Source: M0108 sp963841065 (GTDB lineage: Bacteria; Pseudomonadota; Gammaproteobacteria; Chromatiales; Chromatiaceae). Taken from it: a stretch of 64,000 bases of DNA. The notes under the pieces are model-generated. The model saw only the letters and a list, made by a program, of their open reading frames with translations. It did no database searches and was not told where the DNA came from. Both the position numbers and the translations under genes were made by a program. Shown piece after piece: positions 36,532 through 45,734 of this stretch (position 1 is the first letter of the stretch; every line of letters begins with the position of its first letter). The stretch lies in contig CAWJBI010000061.1 in NCBI GenBank assembly GCA_963841065.1, positions 14,523 to 78,522 on the forward strand, in the 5' to 3' direction.

Positions 36532-37844
36532 ATGGCCGATATTCGCCGACTCTCCACCGCCGATGGGGATTTTTCCGACCGGCTCCAAGCCCTGCTCGCC
36601 TGGGAGTCTGTCTCGGATGCCCAGGTCCGGGGGACCGTGGATGCCATCATCCAGGACCTGCGCGCCCGTGGCGACACGGCCCTTCTGGAATACACCCGCC
36701 GTTTCGATCGACTGGGAGCCCGCGACCGGGGCGGATCTGGAGATCCCCCAGGCCCGCCTGGAACAGGCCTGGCACACCATCCCGGCCGACCAGCAGGTCG
36801 CCCTCCGGCTGGCCGCCGAGCGCATCCGCGCCTATGCCGACTACCAGGCCATGACCGGCTGGAGCTATGTCGAGGATGATGGCACCTTCCTGGGCCAGAA
36901 GGTCACGCCCCTGGACCGGGTCGGGCTCTATGTCCCGGGCGGCAAGGCGGCCTATCCCTCCTCGGTGCTGATGAACGCCATCCCCGCCAAGGTGGCCGGG
37001 GTGCCGGAACTCATCATGGTGGTCCCCACCCCCGCGGGCGAGCTCAACGAGCTGGTCCTGGCGGCGGCCCATGTCGCGGGCGTGGATCGCGTCTTCGCCA
37101 TCGGCGGCGCCCAGGCGGTGGCCGCCCTGGCCTATGGCACCGAGTCCGTGCCGGCGGTTGACAAGATCGTGGGCCCGGGCAACATCTATGTCGCCACCGC
37201 CAAGCGGGCCGTCTTCGGCCAGGTCGGCATCGACATGGTAGCCGGGCCCTCGGAGATCCTCATCCTGTGCGATGGCGGCACGGCCCCGGAATGGATCGCC
37301 ATGGACCTCTTCTCCCAGGCCGAGCACGACGAGGATGCCCAGTCGATCCTCATCGCCTGGGACCCGCACTTTCTTGATCAGGTGGCGGCGGCCATCGACC
37401 AACTGCTACCGAACATGGAACGGCGCGACATCATCGCCGCCGCCCTGCGCGCCCGCGGCGCCCTCATCCTGGCGCGGGACCTGGACGAGGCCGTGGCCGT
37501 CGCCAACCAGATCGCCCCCGAGCACCTGGAGCTCTCCGTCGCCGATCCCGAGATCCTGATCAGCCGCATCCGTCACGCCGGGTGCCATCTTCATGGGCCG
37601 CCACACCGCCGAGGCCCTGGGGGACTACTGCGCCGGGCCCAACCATGTGCTCCCCACCTCCCGCACCGCCCGCTTCTCATCGCCCCTGGGGGTCTATGAC
37701 TTCCAGAAACGTTCCAGCCTCATCATGGCCTCCGCCACCGGCGCCGCTACCCTGGCGCATACGGCCTCGGTGCTGGCCCGGGGCGAGGGACTGACCGCCC
37801 ACGCCCGGTCGGCGGAGTATCGTGGCCAGGGCCCCCGCTCCTAG
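36532..37844 (+). CDS. hisD: Histidinol dehydrogenase, frame broken twice
   Basis: About 436 aa. Final two oxidations of histidine synthesis. Starts MADIRRLSTADGDFSDRLQA. Central blocks VGLYVPGGKAAYPSSVLMN, FAIGGAQAVAALAYGT, VGPGNIYVATAKR and the zinc/catalytic LFSQAEHDEDAQSIL are present, and the end has GRHTAEALGDYCAGPNHVLP. Frames change near 36715 (within TRRFDRL) and near 37580 (after RIRHAG, before AIFMGRHTAEAL). Both conserved flanks fit indels. Confidence 0.92.
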
Positions 37845-37861
37845 GGCCAGGGAGCAAACCG

Positions 37862-38938
37862 ATGCAGCACCTGATCGAACGTCTGGTCCGCCCCGAGATC
37901 CTGGCGTTGACGGCCTATCACGTCCCCGACGCCGCCGGGCTCATCAAGCTGGATGCCATGGAGAACCCCTACGGCCTGCCGGAGGGCCTGCGTCGGGAAT
38001 GGCTGGAGCAACTGGCGGTCGTGGACGTCAACCGCTATCCGGACCCCCAGGGCACCCGGTTGCGGGAGGCCCTGCGCACGGCCTTGAAGATACCGGCGGA
38101 CATGGCGATCCTCCTCGGCAACGGCTCGGACGAGATCATCCAGATGCTGTGCCTGACCCTGGCCCAGCCCGGCCGCAAGGTGCTGTCGGTGGATCCGGGT
38201 TTCGTCATGTTCCGCCTGATCGCTCGCTTCGCGGGGATGGACTATGTGGGCGTGCCCCTGCGGGCGGGGGACTTTGCGCTGGACAAGGAGGCCGTGCTGG
38301 CGGCCCTGGCCCGAGAGCGGCCAGTCCTGACCTTCCTGGCCTATCCCAACAACCCCACGGGCAACCTCTTCGACGCCGAGGCCCTGGCCGAGATCATCGC
38401 CGCCGCGCCGGGCCTGGTGGTGGTGGACGAGGCCTATGCCCCCTTCACCGATGCCAGCTTCATGGATCGCCTGGGGGACTGGCCTAATCTCCTGGTCATG
38501 CGCACCGTCTCCAAGATGGGCCTGGCGGGGCTGCGGCTCGGCCTGCTGGCGGGCCCCCATGCCTGGCTGGATCAGATCGACAAGACCCGGCTGCCCTACA
38601 ACATCAATGTCCTCACCCAGGTCAGCGCCGCCTTTGTCCTCGGCCACAAGGCCCGCTTCGACGAACAGACCCAGCTCATCCGCCAGGAACGCCAGCGCCT
38701 GTTCGACGCCCTGGCCGCCTTGCCGGGGGTACGGCCCTATCCCAGCCAGGCCAACTTTATCCTGGCGCGGGTGACCCCTGGCCGCGCCGACGACTTGTTT
38801 CAGGCGCTCAAGGCTCGGGGTATCCTGATCAAGAACCTCAACGGCGCCCACCCCTTGCTCGCCGACTGCCTGCGCGTCACCGTGGGGACCCCCGAGGAAA
38901 ACGATGCCTTTCTCACCGCCCTGCGGGCCGCCCTCTAG
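37862..38938 (+). CDS. hisC: Histidinol-phosphate aminotransferase
   Basis: 358 aa, uninterrupted. PLP class I/II aminotransferase. KLDAMENPYGLPEGL is the typical start; the fold shows FLAYPNNPTGNLF and the PLP Lys in VMRTVSKMGLAGLRLG. 17 bp after hisD. Followed by a strong hairpin terminator. Confidence 0.94.
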   Translation: MQHLIERLVRPEILALTAYHVPDAAGLIKLDAMENPYGLPEGLRREWLEQLAVVDVNRYPDPQGTRLREALRTALKIPADMAILLGNGSDEIIQMLCLTLAQPGRKVLSVDPGFVMFRLIARFAGMDYVGVPLRAGDFALDKEAVLAALARERPVLTFLAYPNNPTGNLFDAEALAEIIAAAPGLVVVDEAYAPFTDASFMDRLGDWPNLLVMRTVSKMGLAGLRLGLLAGPHAWLDQIDKTRLPYNINVLTQVSAAFVLGHKARFDEQTQLIRQERQRLFDALAALPGVRPYPSQANFILARVTPGRADDLFQALKARGILIKNLNGAHPLLADCLRVTVGTPEENDAFLTALRAAL

Positions 38939-39096
38939 CTCGAATCACCCGCAGCCCGTCACGGGGCCCTGGCTCGGGCGGCGGAAGCCACCCCACCGCG
39001 GTTGAGGCGGCCTCGGCCGCCACAGCCAAAGCCGGTACAGCGTCGAGGGTTTCCAGGGATTCGATCGACCCAAAATCTCCCATTCCCAAAAAGCAG

Positions 39097-39137
39097 AAGG
39101 CCCCGGTCTCCACCTTGACGATGGAGGCCGGGGCCTT
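39097..39137. terminator. Bidirectional intrinsic terminator between hisC and phaC
   Basis: A 16-bp stem with one G-T wobble (AAGGCCCCGGTCTCCA paired with TGGAGGCCGGGGCCTT) and a 9-nt loop. On the minus strand it is followed by CTGCTTTTTGGG. It lies between convergent hisC and phaC. Confidence 0.75.
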
Positions 39138-39181
39138 GCCCAGGCCATCCGATCCAGATTGGGATCTGGATCAGGCTGGGT

Positions 39182-40252
39182 TCAGGAACGCTCGTTCAAC
39201 CAACCGCCGATGGCGGGTGTGACTTCTTTCTGGGCCTTGCCGCTGACGTAGATGCCGATGTGGCCGCCGGGGAAGGCCAGTTCCGTGTAGTCCTTGCTAC
39301 TGGTACGGCCGGCAAGGGCCCGGGAGGCGTCGGGTGGCACCAGGTGGTCCTGCAGCGCATAGATGTTCAAGACGGGGCAGGAGATATTGGCCAGGGCTAC
39401 CTCATGGTCGCCGATCCGCAGGCCGCCATTGATCAGCTTGTTCTGCTGGAAAAAGTCCTTGGCGAACTGGCGGAAGGTTTCGCCAGCCTGGTCCGGGCTG
39501 TCAAAGATCCATTTTTCCATGCGCAGGAAGTTCTTGATCTTCTCCGGGTCGTCCAGGACATCGACCATGTTGACATACTTCTGGCCGGTAAGGCTGAAGG
39601 GCTTTAACGACAGGAAGGACCAGTTGAGGATCTCGCCGGGGAGATTGCCCATGGTGTCAACGGCCAGGTCGACGTCGATGTCCTGGACCCAGGCCGACAG
39701 CAGGTTGTCCGGCGTCTGGAAGTCCACCGGGGTGACCATGGTGACCAGGTTGCGTACCTTCTCCGGGTGCATGGAGCTGTAGCACAGGCTGAAGGCCCCA
39801 CCCTGGCAGATGCCGAGGATGTTGATGGCGTCCAGGCCGTGGGTCTCGCGAATGTAATCGACGCAGTTGTCGAGGTAGTTGTTGAGATAGTCGTCGATGG
39901 TCAGGGAGCGGTCGGCATGATCCGGGTAGCCCCAATCGATGAGATAGACGTCCTGACCCGTGGCCAGCAGGCCCTTGATGGTGGACCTGTCTTCCTGAAT
40001 GTCCGCCATGTAGGGCCGATTGACCAGGGCATAGACGATCAGCAGGGGCACGGGATTGCGCTTGACGCCCTCGTGGGCGCGATAGCGATAGAGCACCAGC
40101 TTGTCTTCCCGGTACACGGGGTCGCGGGGGCTGACTCCGGTGTCGATCTTGTCGGCGTTCAGCAGGTTCTCCATGCCCTTACCCAGCTTGCGGCTGAAGT
40201 CGAGCATCTCCTCGGAGAGTTTGTCGGGACGGATGTCGATCGGTAGCATCAT
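39182..40252 (-). CDS. phaC: Class III poly(3-hydroxyalkanoate) synthase subunit PhaC
   Basis: 356 aa from ATG 40252, 8 nt after GGAGGAG. PhaC polymerises hydroxyacyl-CoA into PHA granules. The catalytic Cys is in the lipase-like box NILGICQGGAFSLCY, with Asp in YALQDHLVPPDASR and His in PGGHIGIYVSG. The size (about 355 aa, against 560-590 aa for class I/II) and the adjacent phaE mark class III, first described in Allochromatium vinosum. Confidence 0.96.
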   Translation of the reverse strand: MMLPIDIRPDKLSEEMLDFSRKLGKGMENLLNADKIDTGVSPRDPVYREDKLVLYRYRAHEGVKRNPVPLLIVYALVNRPYMADIQEDRSTIKGLLATGQDVYLIDWGYPDHADRSLTIDDYLNNYLDNCVDYIRETHGLDAINILGICQGGAFSLCYSSMHPEKVRNLVTMVTPVDFQTPDNLLSAWVQDIDVDLAVDTMGNLPGEILNWSFLSLKPFSLTGQKYVNMVDVLDDPEKIKNFLRMEKWIFDSPDQAGETFRQFAKDFFQQNKLINGGLRIGDHEVALANISCPVLNIYALQDHLVPPDASRALAGRTSSKDYTELAFPGGHIGIYVSGKAQKEVTPAIGGWLNERS

Positions 40253-40275
40253 TTGGTCGTCTCCTCCGGGGCTCA

Positions 40276-41334
40276 CTATTCCGCTGGCGTGGACAGGACG
40301 GGCTTCTTACGGATCACGGGGCGCCTTCTCGGGCGCGGCGGCGTTCGCCACCGCAGGCACCGCGGCGGGCGCGCCTGTACCCCGCGCCGGTCAGGGTCGG
40401 CGACCCGCATTTGCAGGGCATGCATTTCCTTGCGCAGCGCCTTATTCTCGCGGCGGCTCTGCTGGACGCGGTCCTGGAGGGTGCGCAGTTCGCCCCGGGT
40501 CGGCATGTTCATGCCGCCCAGGGTCTCGTCAACCATAATGGACATGCGTTGCTTCAGGGCCATCTGAGCGTTGACCAACTGGCCGTGGATGCGGGCATAG
40601 TCAGGGCTCTTGACCTCTTTGGCGTAAACGTCCTCGCAGCAACCGACCCAGGTGTCATAGAGGCCGCGCGCCGAATCGATGACCTTGCCCGAGGCCTGCA
40701 TCTGCTCCAGGACCTCGCGCATGCGGTTGACGGACTTGACGCCCATCTCCGAGAAAATCGACATGTACTCTTGCAGGGCCTTCTGATAGGCCATGCCGCG
40801 GCGCATCAAATCCTGATACTGAGACTGCTCCTCGCGGGTATAACCCAGACCGGGGGCGGAGAGGACCTTGTCGACGGTGCTGCCCGCGGCATGGGGCATG
40901 TTGCGCAACAGATCGCCAGGCATGGGGCTCAGGGAGGAGGCCATGCGCTGCCAGTTATCGTAGGGCAGTTCCCAGAAGGCCATCATCTTGTGCAGGGCCT
41001 GGTCGCCCTGCTCCTGGCCGCCGGAGAAGGCCTTCTGCATTTCATTCAAGGCGTTGGTCATGCCAGACCAACCGTCGGTGGCCCCGCCGCCGAACTGGGG
41101 CATGGGGCGGGTGAAGTTTTCCGCCATGCGGAAAAACATCTTGCCCTGGTCCATCATTCGCTCCATGAAGTTGCGGGACATGTCCGGCGCGGCCGGTGCA
41201 AAGGCCTTCCACCAGTGATCCAGGGCCCCTTCCCAGGGGTTCATTTGGGGAGCTTGGGCGCCCATCGCCTTGCGGCTCAGGTCGGTCCACTGTTCCCAGT
41301 ATTTTTGCTGAAGGCTCAGCCAGTCGTCGGTCAT
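40276..41334 (-). CDS. phaE: Class III PHA synthase subunit PhaE
   Basis: 352 aa from ATG 41334. Starts MTDDWLSLQQKYWEQWTDLS; the family blocks YMSIFSEMGVKSVNRMREVL, YDTWVGCCEDVYA and the C-terminal coiled coil (LRTLQDRVQQSRRENKALRK) are clear. The Ala/Pro-rich tail probably reads GTGAPAAVPAVANAAAPEKA but is written in a shifted frame between about 40382 and 40320, then returns to end PVIRKKPVLSTPAE: two compensating indels. PhaE is required for PhaC activity. 23 bp before phaC. Confidence 0.93.
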   Translation of the reverse strand: MTDDWLSLQQKYWEQWTDLSRKAMGAQAPQMNPWEGALDHWWKAFAPAAPDMSRNFMERMMDQGKMFFRMAENFTRPMPQFGGGATDGWSGMTNALNEMQKAFSGGQEQGDQALHKMMAFWELPYDNWQRMASSLSPMPGDLLRNMPHAAGSTVDKVLSAPGLGYTREEQSQYQDLMRRGMAYQKALQEYMSIFSEMGVKSVNRMREVLEQMQASGKVIDSARGLYDTWVGCCEDVYAKEVKSPDYARIHGQLVNAQMALKQRMSIMVDETLGGMNMPTRGELRTLQDRVQQSRRENKALRKEMHALQMRVADPDRRGVQARPPRCLRWRTPPRPRRRPVIRKKPVLSTPAE

Positions 41335-41380
41335 GGGGGGGTTCTCCTCTTTGGTGTGTGGTGAAAAACTATCACGGAAA

Positions 41381-41404
41381 ATTGTGCGCTGCAACAAAAG
41401 CAGC
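41381..41404. promoter_or_regulatory. Candidate PhaR-binding site before phaE
   Basis: TTGTGCGCTGCAACAAAAGC followed by AGC, a TGC/GCA-rich element between the divergent phaE and phaR genes. It shares TTGTGC-x-CTGCAACAA with the phasin operators at 42170 and 56232. PhaR proteins are known to bind TGC/GCA-rich sites; binding here is inferred. Confidence 0.5.
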
Positions 41405-41608
41405 TTAGAATAGGAAATCGGGCATCGGAGGCAAGGCTTGTTCCCGCTGCCATATTAACGAGAGGACCTTCCTGATGAGTAAAAAATATCGTGATCGTCA
41501 CTCCCGGCAGCCCGCCTCTGGCGGTAGGTCTCTCCTGGGTACCGGCCCCGAGAGGCTAGACCTGAGTTGACTTTCCCTCACCCCGCATCCGCTTCGGAGC
41601 CGCTCCCC

Positions 41609-42073
41609 ATGCCCAGCGAACGCATTATCAAGAAATACCCGAATCGTCGCCTCTATGACACCGAGGTCAGCCGCTATGTCACCCTGGCCGATGTTCGGGC
41701 CCTGGTCATGCAAGGCGTTGGTTTCCGGGTATTGGACACCCACAACGACGATGACATCACCCGTACCATCCTGCTCCAGATCATGCTGGAGGAGGAGAGT
41801 GGTGGCGAGCCCCTCTTCACCGCCACCATGCTGGCCCAGATCATCCGGTTCTATGGCGGTACCCTCCAGGGGATGCTATCGCGCTACATGGAGAAATCCC
41901 TCGACTTCTTCGTCAAGCAGCAGCATCAGTTGCGCGAGACCTGGGGCGAGAACCCCTTTGACGCCATGACCCGCCTGGCCCAGCGCAACATCGATATGTG
42001 GTCGGACCTCCAGAATGAATTTCTGCGCGCCTCGGGCTACAAAAAGCGGTCGGATACGGACAAGAAGCCATGA
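41609..42073 (+). CDS. phaR: PHA synthesis repressor PhaR
   Basis: 154 aa from ATG 41609. The PHB/PHA accumulation regulator DNA-binding domain is ERIIKKYPNRRLYDTEVSRYVTLADVR (positions 4-30), followed by DTHNDDDITRTILLQIMLEEE. The C-terminal part (MLSRYMEKSLDFFVKQQHQL) resembles a phasin-like helix that senses PHA granules in other bacteria: PhaR leaves DNA when it binds polymer. Upstream of phaP-phaB and divergent from phaE. Confidence 0.92.
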   Translation: MPSERIIKKYPNRRLYDTEVSRYVTLADVRALVMQGVGFRVLDTHNDDDITRTILLQIMLEEESGGEPLFTATMLAQIIRFYGGTLQGMLSRYMEKSLDFFVKQQHQLRETWGENPFDAMTRLAQRNIDMWSDLQNEFLRASGYKKRSDTDKKP

Positions 42074-42144
42074 ATGGGCCCTACCGGGTATCTGGAGCCA
42101 GGGCTGGCTTTTGCCGGCCCCCAGGGCGATAGGGAAAAAAGTAG

Positions 42145-42200
42145 TTGACACCCGTTGCCAGGATTATTATTGTGCACCGCAGCAATGCTGCATTGCACAA
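42145..42200 (+). promoter_or_regulatory. phaP promoter overlapped by a PhaR-type operator
   Basis: TTGACA (42145-42150), 17-bp spacer, TATTGT (42168-42173). The -10 runs into an inverted repeat TTGTGCA...TGCACAA (42170-42200) containing GCAGCAATGCTGC. Binding there would block the promoter. Start of phaP is 28 bp downstream with AAGGAGA as ribosome site. Confidence 0.7.
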
Positions 42201-42228
42201 AACAAACTGAAACCTAAGGAGACACCTC

Positions 42229-42597
42229 ATGACTGCTAAAGACAAACTGGCCGCTATGAACGAGATAGGCACCAAGGGCGCCGAGCGCCTGAACAGCCTG
42301 GGCGACCTTAATCTGAAGATCTGGGAGAGGATGGCGGCCCGCCAGCTTGAGGCCCTGAACCTCATGATGGAGCAAAGCGTGCGCCAGATGAAGATCGCCA
42401 GCGAGGCCAAAGGGTATAATGAGTTCGTAAAGGCCCAGGTCGAACTGGCCAAGGAGGCCAGCGAGCGCATGATGGAAGAAGTCCGTACCAACATGTCGCT
42501 GGCCAACGAAGTCCGTGATGAGTACCGCGCCTGGGCCCAGGCCGGCATGTCCGAACTGACTGCCGAGATTAAAAAGAACGCCGCCAACGCGGCCTAA
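42229..42597 (+). CDS. phaP: Phasin (PHA granule-associated protein)
   Basis: 122 aa, all alpha-helical, no Cys. The phasin 2 pattern is visible: KGAERLNSLGDLNLKIWERMA, RQMKIASEAKGYNEFVKAQV, EVRDEYRAWAQAGM. Coats PHA granules and sets their number and size. 17 bp before phaB. A second phasin lies at 56280. Confidence 0.93.
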   Translation: MTAKDKLAAMNEIGTKGAERLNSLGDLNLKIWERMAARQLEALNLMMEQSVRQMKIASEAKGYNEFVKAQVELAKEASERMMEEVRTNMSLANEVRDEYRAWAQAGMSELTAEIKKNAANAA

Positions 42598-42614
42598 TTC
42601 GGGAGTTTCCTATT

Positions 42615-43364
42615 ATGGCGCAACCAACACGTGTGGCCCTGGTAACGGGTGGTATCGGCGGTATCGGTACCTCCATTTGCCAGCGTCTGGCGAAGGATGG
42701 CCATCGGGTGGTAGCCAACTATCATCCCTCGGAGCAAGAGCAGGCGGATGCCTGGCTAGTAGCACGGCAGGCGGAGGGCCTGGACGTTTCGCTGGCGGTG
42801 GGAGATGTTTCATCCTTTGAGGATAGCCAGCGCATGGTTGGCGAAGTCCTCCAGCGCATGGGCACCGTAGATGTGTTGGTCAACTGTGCCGGCATCACGC
42901 GCGACAAGACCTTCAAGCGCATGGAACAGGCCCAGTGGGAAGCGGTAATCAACGTCAACCTGAACTCGGTGTTCAACGTTACCCGCCAGCTTTGGGAGGG
43001 GATGCTGGAGCGCGGCTTTGGCCGCATCATCAACATCTCCTCTGTCAATGGGCAGCGCGGCCAGTTCGGACAAGCCAACTATTCGGCGGCCAAGGCCGGC
43101 ATGCATGGCTTCACCATGGCCGTGGCCCAGGAAGGTGCCGCCCGGAACGTGACGGTCAATACCGTGTCGCCCGGTTACGTCGAGACCGCCATGACCCTGG
43201 CCATGCGTGACGATGTCCGCGAGAGCATCATCTCCGGCATTCCGATGCGCCGCATGGCCCAACCGGCGGAAATTGCCGCGGCCATCGCCTTCCTGGCGTC
43301 GGACGAGGCGGGCTACATTACCGGGGCCAATATCCCGGTCAACGGCGGCCTCTTCATGCATTAA
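42615..43364 (+). CDS. phaB: Acetoacetyl-CoA reductase
   Basis: 249 aa short-chain dehydrogenase. NADPH-binding VALVTGGIGGIGTSIC, NAGI-equivalent VNCAGITRDKTF, catalytic Ser in INISSVNGQRGQ and Tyr-x3-Lys in ANYSAAKAGMHG. The block GITRDKTFKRMEQAQW and the PGYVETAMTLAM end are typical of PhaB. Reduces acetoacetyl-CoA to 3-hydroxybutyryl-CoA for PhaCE. phaA (thiolase) is not in the window. Confidence 0.95.
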   Translation: MAQPTRVALVTGGIGGIGTSICQRLAKDGHRVVANYHPSEQEQADAWLVARQAEGLDVSLAVGDVSSFEDSQRMVGEVLQRMGTVDVLVNCAGITRDKTFKRMEQAQWEAVINVNLNSVFNVTRQLWEGMLERGFGRIINISSVNGQRGQFGQANYSAAKAGMHGFTMAVAQEGAARNVTVNTVSPGYVETAMTLAMRDDVRESIISGIPMRRMAQPAEIAAAIAFLASDEAGYITGANIPVNGGLFMH

Positions 43365-43771
43365 GAGACCGCGCCGGGTCCAGGGCCAGTTATTGCCGGT
43401 CCTGGATCAGCCTGATAGGCGCCGCTGGACGTCGATGCGATGACCGGCGATGCCTTCCGGACCTTCCACAAGAAGGTTCCCCTATTCCGCCAAGGCCGCC
43501 CCTGACGTGGCCTGGCGATTTCCGCGGCAGCGTCCGTCGCCCGCGGAGCAAACAGGTCCTCCTCGTCTCTCTCAATCATTGAGAAGAGCTTTAAGCCCGG
43601 CGAATGCTGGGCTTTTTTTTGCCTGGAGCATCCTATTCGGAATCGCCCCCTTGGTCGCAGCGGCCGCCATGCTTAGTCTGGTGTCCGCTAGGACGGATTC
43701 CCCCGCAGTCGCTGCCCTATTGTTGTTCTAGCGACCGCGGGTAGGTACTGGTGGAGACGGCCAGGCCGGGG
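43365..43771. other. Non-coding stretch after phaB
   Basis: About 400 bp with no supported gene, containing the terminator at 43593-43620. Short frames here have no recognisable protein features. Confidence 0.5.
43593..43620 (+). terminator. Intrinsic terminator of the phaR-phaP-phaB unit
   Basis: Stem AAGCCCGGC/GCTGGGCTT with loop GAAT, followed by a run of eight T. It is 230 bp after phaB. Confidence 0.85.
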
Positions 43772-44377
43772 TCAGAACTTTACCGAACAGCCATAAGGCC
43801 GGGTCACCGGGTTGGCGATCGGTTTACCGGAGGCCAACTCGGCCATGGCCTGCCGCACATAGTTATTGGCGCCCGCAATGTCCGCCGGGTCGGTCGTGGG
43901 CTTGTCGTCAATACCACCCCGATAGACCAAGGTACCAGCCTCGTCGATGATGAAGAGGTGCGGGGTGGTTTTGGCCTCATAAGCCCGGCCCAGGCCCCCT
44001 TTGTCGATCAAAACGGCGGACGGGGCCGCGCCACGGCTTGTGGTCAGGGCGTCCGCTTCGGCGGCGCTGACATGCCCCTGCTTCCCGGGGGCGGAGGAAA
44101 TGACCGAGAGCCAGATATAGCCGGCACCGGTCGCCTCCTTTTGCAGGGCCTGCATGTTGCCCGAACCATAGTGCTTTATTACATAGGGGCACTGGTCGTT
44201 GGTCCACTCCAGGATAATTCGCTTACCCTTCAACTCGGCCAGGCTCCAGGTCTTGCCGGTGGTGTCCACGGCACTGAAAGCGGGTGCCGGGTATCCGATC
44301 TTGGGTGCCGCCTGGGCTAGTCCGAGGGTGGCCACCAGGGCCAGGGCACTCAGGAAGGTCGTCTTCAGAAAGTTCAT
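43772..44377 (-). CDS. Periplasmic redoxin (AhpC/TSA-like)
   Basis: 201 aa. Signal peptide MNFLKTTFLSALALVATLGLA. The redoxin fold starts PKIGYPAPAFSAVDTTGKTW; WTNDQCPYVIKHYG carries the single peroxidatic-type Cys, with TPHLFIIDEAGTLVYRGGID downstream and a C-terminal Cys (PYGCSVKF). This subfamily is common in Proteobacteria next to stress genes; its partner and substrate are unknown. Confidence 0.8.
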   Translation of the reverse strand: MNFLKTTFLSALALVATLGLAQAAPKIGYPAPAFSAVDTTGKTWSLAELKGKRIILEWTNDQCPYVIKHYGSGNMQALQKEATGAGYIWLSVISSAPGKQGHVSAAEADALTTSRGAAPSAVLIDKGGLGRAYEAKTTPHLFIIDEAGTLVYRGGIDDKPTTDPADIAGANNYVRQAMAELASGKPIANPVTRPYGCSVKF

Positions 44378-44901
44378 GGGGGTCTCCGTTTCGGTAGGTA
44401 AGTCAGGGATTAGTTTGGGGACGGCGGATATAGAAACACTAACGCATTTCGCGCCAGGTGTCTTGGGCGGGTACTATCTGGGACGCTACAAGTAGCAGAT
44501 GGGCTTTGGGATTACTGTTAGGATTCAATAGGCTATAGGTGTCTGCACTACAAGTATCAGGAGGCGGCACTACAAGTAGCGGGGACCTCGGGGAGTTCTC
44601 GGATGCCGGAGAATAGGATTTGAAAATAATCAAGATAACAATAACGCCGATAATGTTGATTTGGTGGAAATTTTGCTTTACAAAGCTGCCTGTTAGTTTT
44701 AGAGTCGGGTAAAAGAAGGGTAATCTACCTGGCAATTAGCTAGGTTAGATCAAAAAAATCCCAGGGTATTAGAAGGAATTGATGGGACACAACCGATTAG
44801 GTAGTTGTTTGCATTGTCCGGGCATGGGCTCGGGTGGTCGGTTTATACCCTAGCGCTCCGTGACAAGCTATCACCCAAGCACCCAAAAAAGACAAAAATC
44901 A
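44378..44901. repeat. AT-rich non-coding stretch with three CTACAAGTA copies
   Basis: 524 bp, clearly lower in GC than the chromosome to its left, without a supported gene. CTACAAGTA occurs at 44486-44494, 44548-44556 and 44570-44578; the first copy is the palindrome-like GCTACAAGTAGC. Marks the left border of the accessory region. Confidence 0.55.
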
Positions 44902-45402
44902 ATGAAAACAATAAGTTATTGCATTTTATATATCCTCATTCTCGTCACATCCGGATGCGTAACAAATCAACCCACCAATACATTATTAACTCCCAATCCA
45001 TCAAGTCAAGCTATAACTGAAACGCCGTCTAACATTACTCCTGTCGCAAAGAATGAATCAGCGAAGGTAGAGAAGGTAAAGAAAAAAAGCAAGAAAATCT
45101 TCATCTGGTCAACAAGAATATTTACTAGATCGCCAATCTGCTGATCGTGTTTGCATGACTGAGGCAATGCAAGGAAGAATTGATGAAGCGTGGGCAATTC
45201 TCAGAATCAAGTTGCCATTGCCTCTACTACAGCAGCCATGTCTGCTGCAATGCCACTTTCAGCAATGGGAGCAGTCCCAGGGCTTGGACTAATTGCAGGA
45301 GCTGCTAATATCGCAATGATGAATCAAGCCCAGCAACCGCAACCTCAATTTGATCAAGCGGAATGCATGAACAACGACTTTATGGAAGCCAGAGGTTGGT
45401 GA
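44902..45402 (+). CDS. Small putative lipoprotein, frame broken twice
   Basis: About 166 aa once repaired. MKTISYCILYILILVTSGCV has a lipoprotein signal with lipobox TSGC (Cys19), then a Thr/Pro/Asn-rich linker and a Lys-rich stretch. At a run of seven A (about 45084) the frame changes and continues ARKSSSGQQEYLLDRQSADR, VCMTEAMQGRIDEAWA; near 45195 it changes again to NSQNQVAIASTTAAM and a Gly/Ala/Met-rich end (AVPGLGLIAGAANIAMM). AT-rich relative to flanks. No family recognised. Confidence 0.5.
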
Positions 45403-45734
45403 TATCGCTCAACTCAAACTCCCTTTGGTCATCGGCAAGATAGCCCTGTTGGCCGCCTGAGGCCGTATTGCGCCACAAAATGGGGCTCAGGGTTATATTG
45501 GCCATTAGATGGGACAAAATAAGCCTAAATCGGTCAAATTGATGCTTGGGTAATCAAAATAAATGGCCCACGAGACACTGACCGGAGAGGAATCGGTGCA
45601 TACTTCAGCGCTTCCTTGACGAGGGCATTTTTGCGTTATGAGCGTCCCCCCGACTCCAGCCGCCGGGCGGTTGGATTTCCTAATCCCTAGCGAGGAAAGC
45701 TTCATGTTCTGACCGATTTGTTTGGCGCCGTTAC
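45403..45734. other. Non-coding stretch before the RCC1 gene
   Basis: 332 bp with stop codons in all frames and no supported gene. GC rises again toward 45.7 kb. Confidence 0.45.

Noticed and set aside
43450..43731. A 93-codon frame across the pha terminator
   Set aside because: It spans the terminator hairpin and T-run and has no protein-like features before a chance hydrophobic end.
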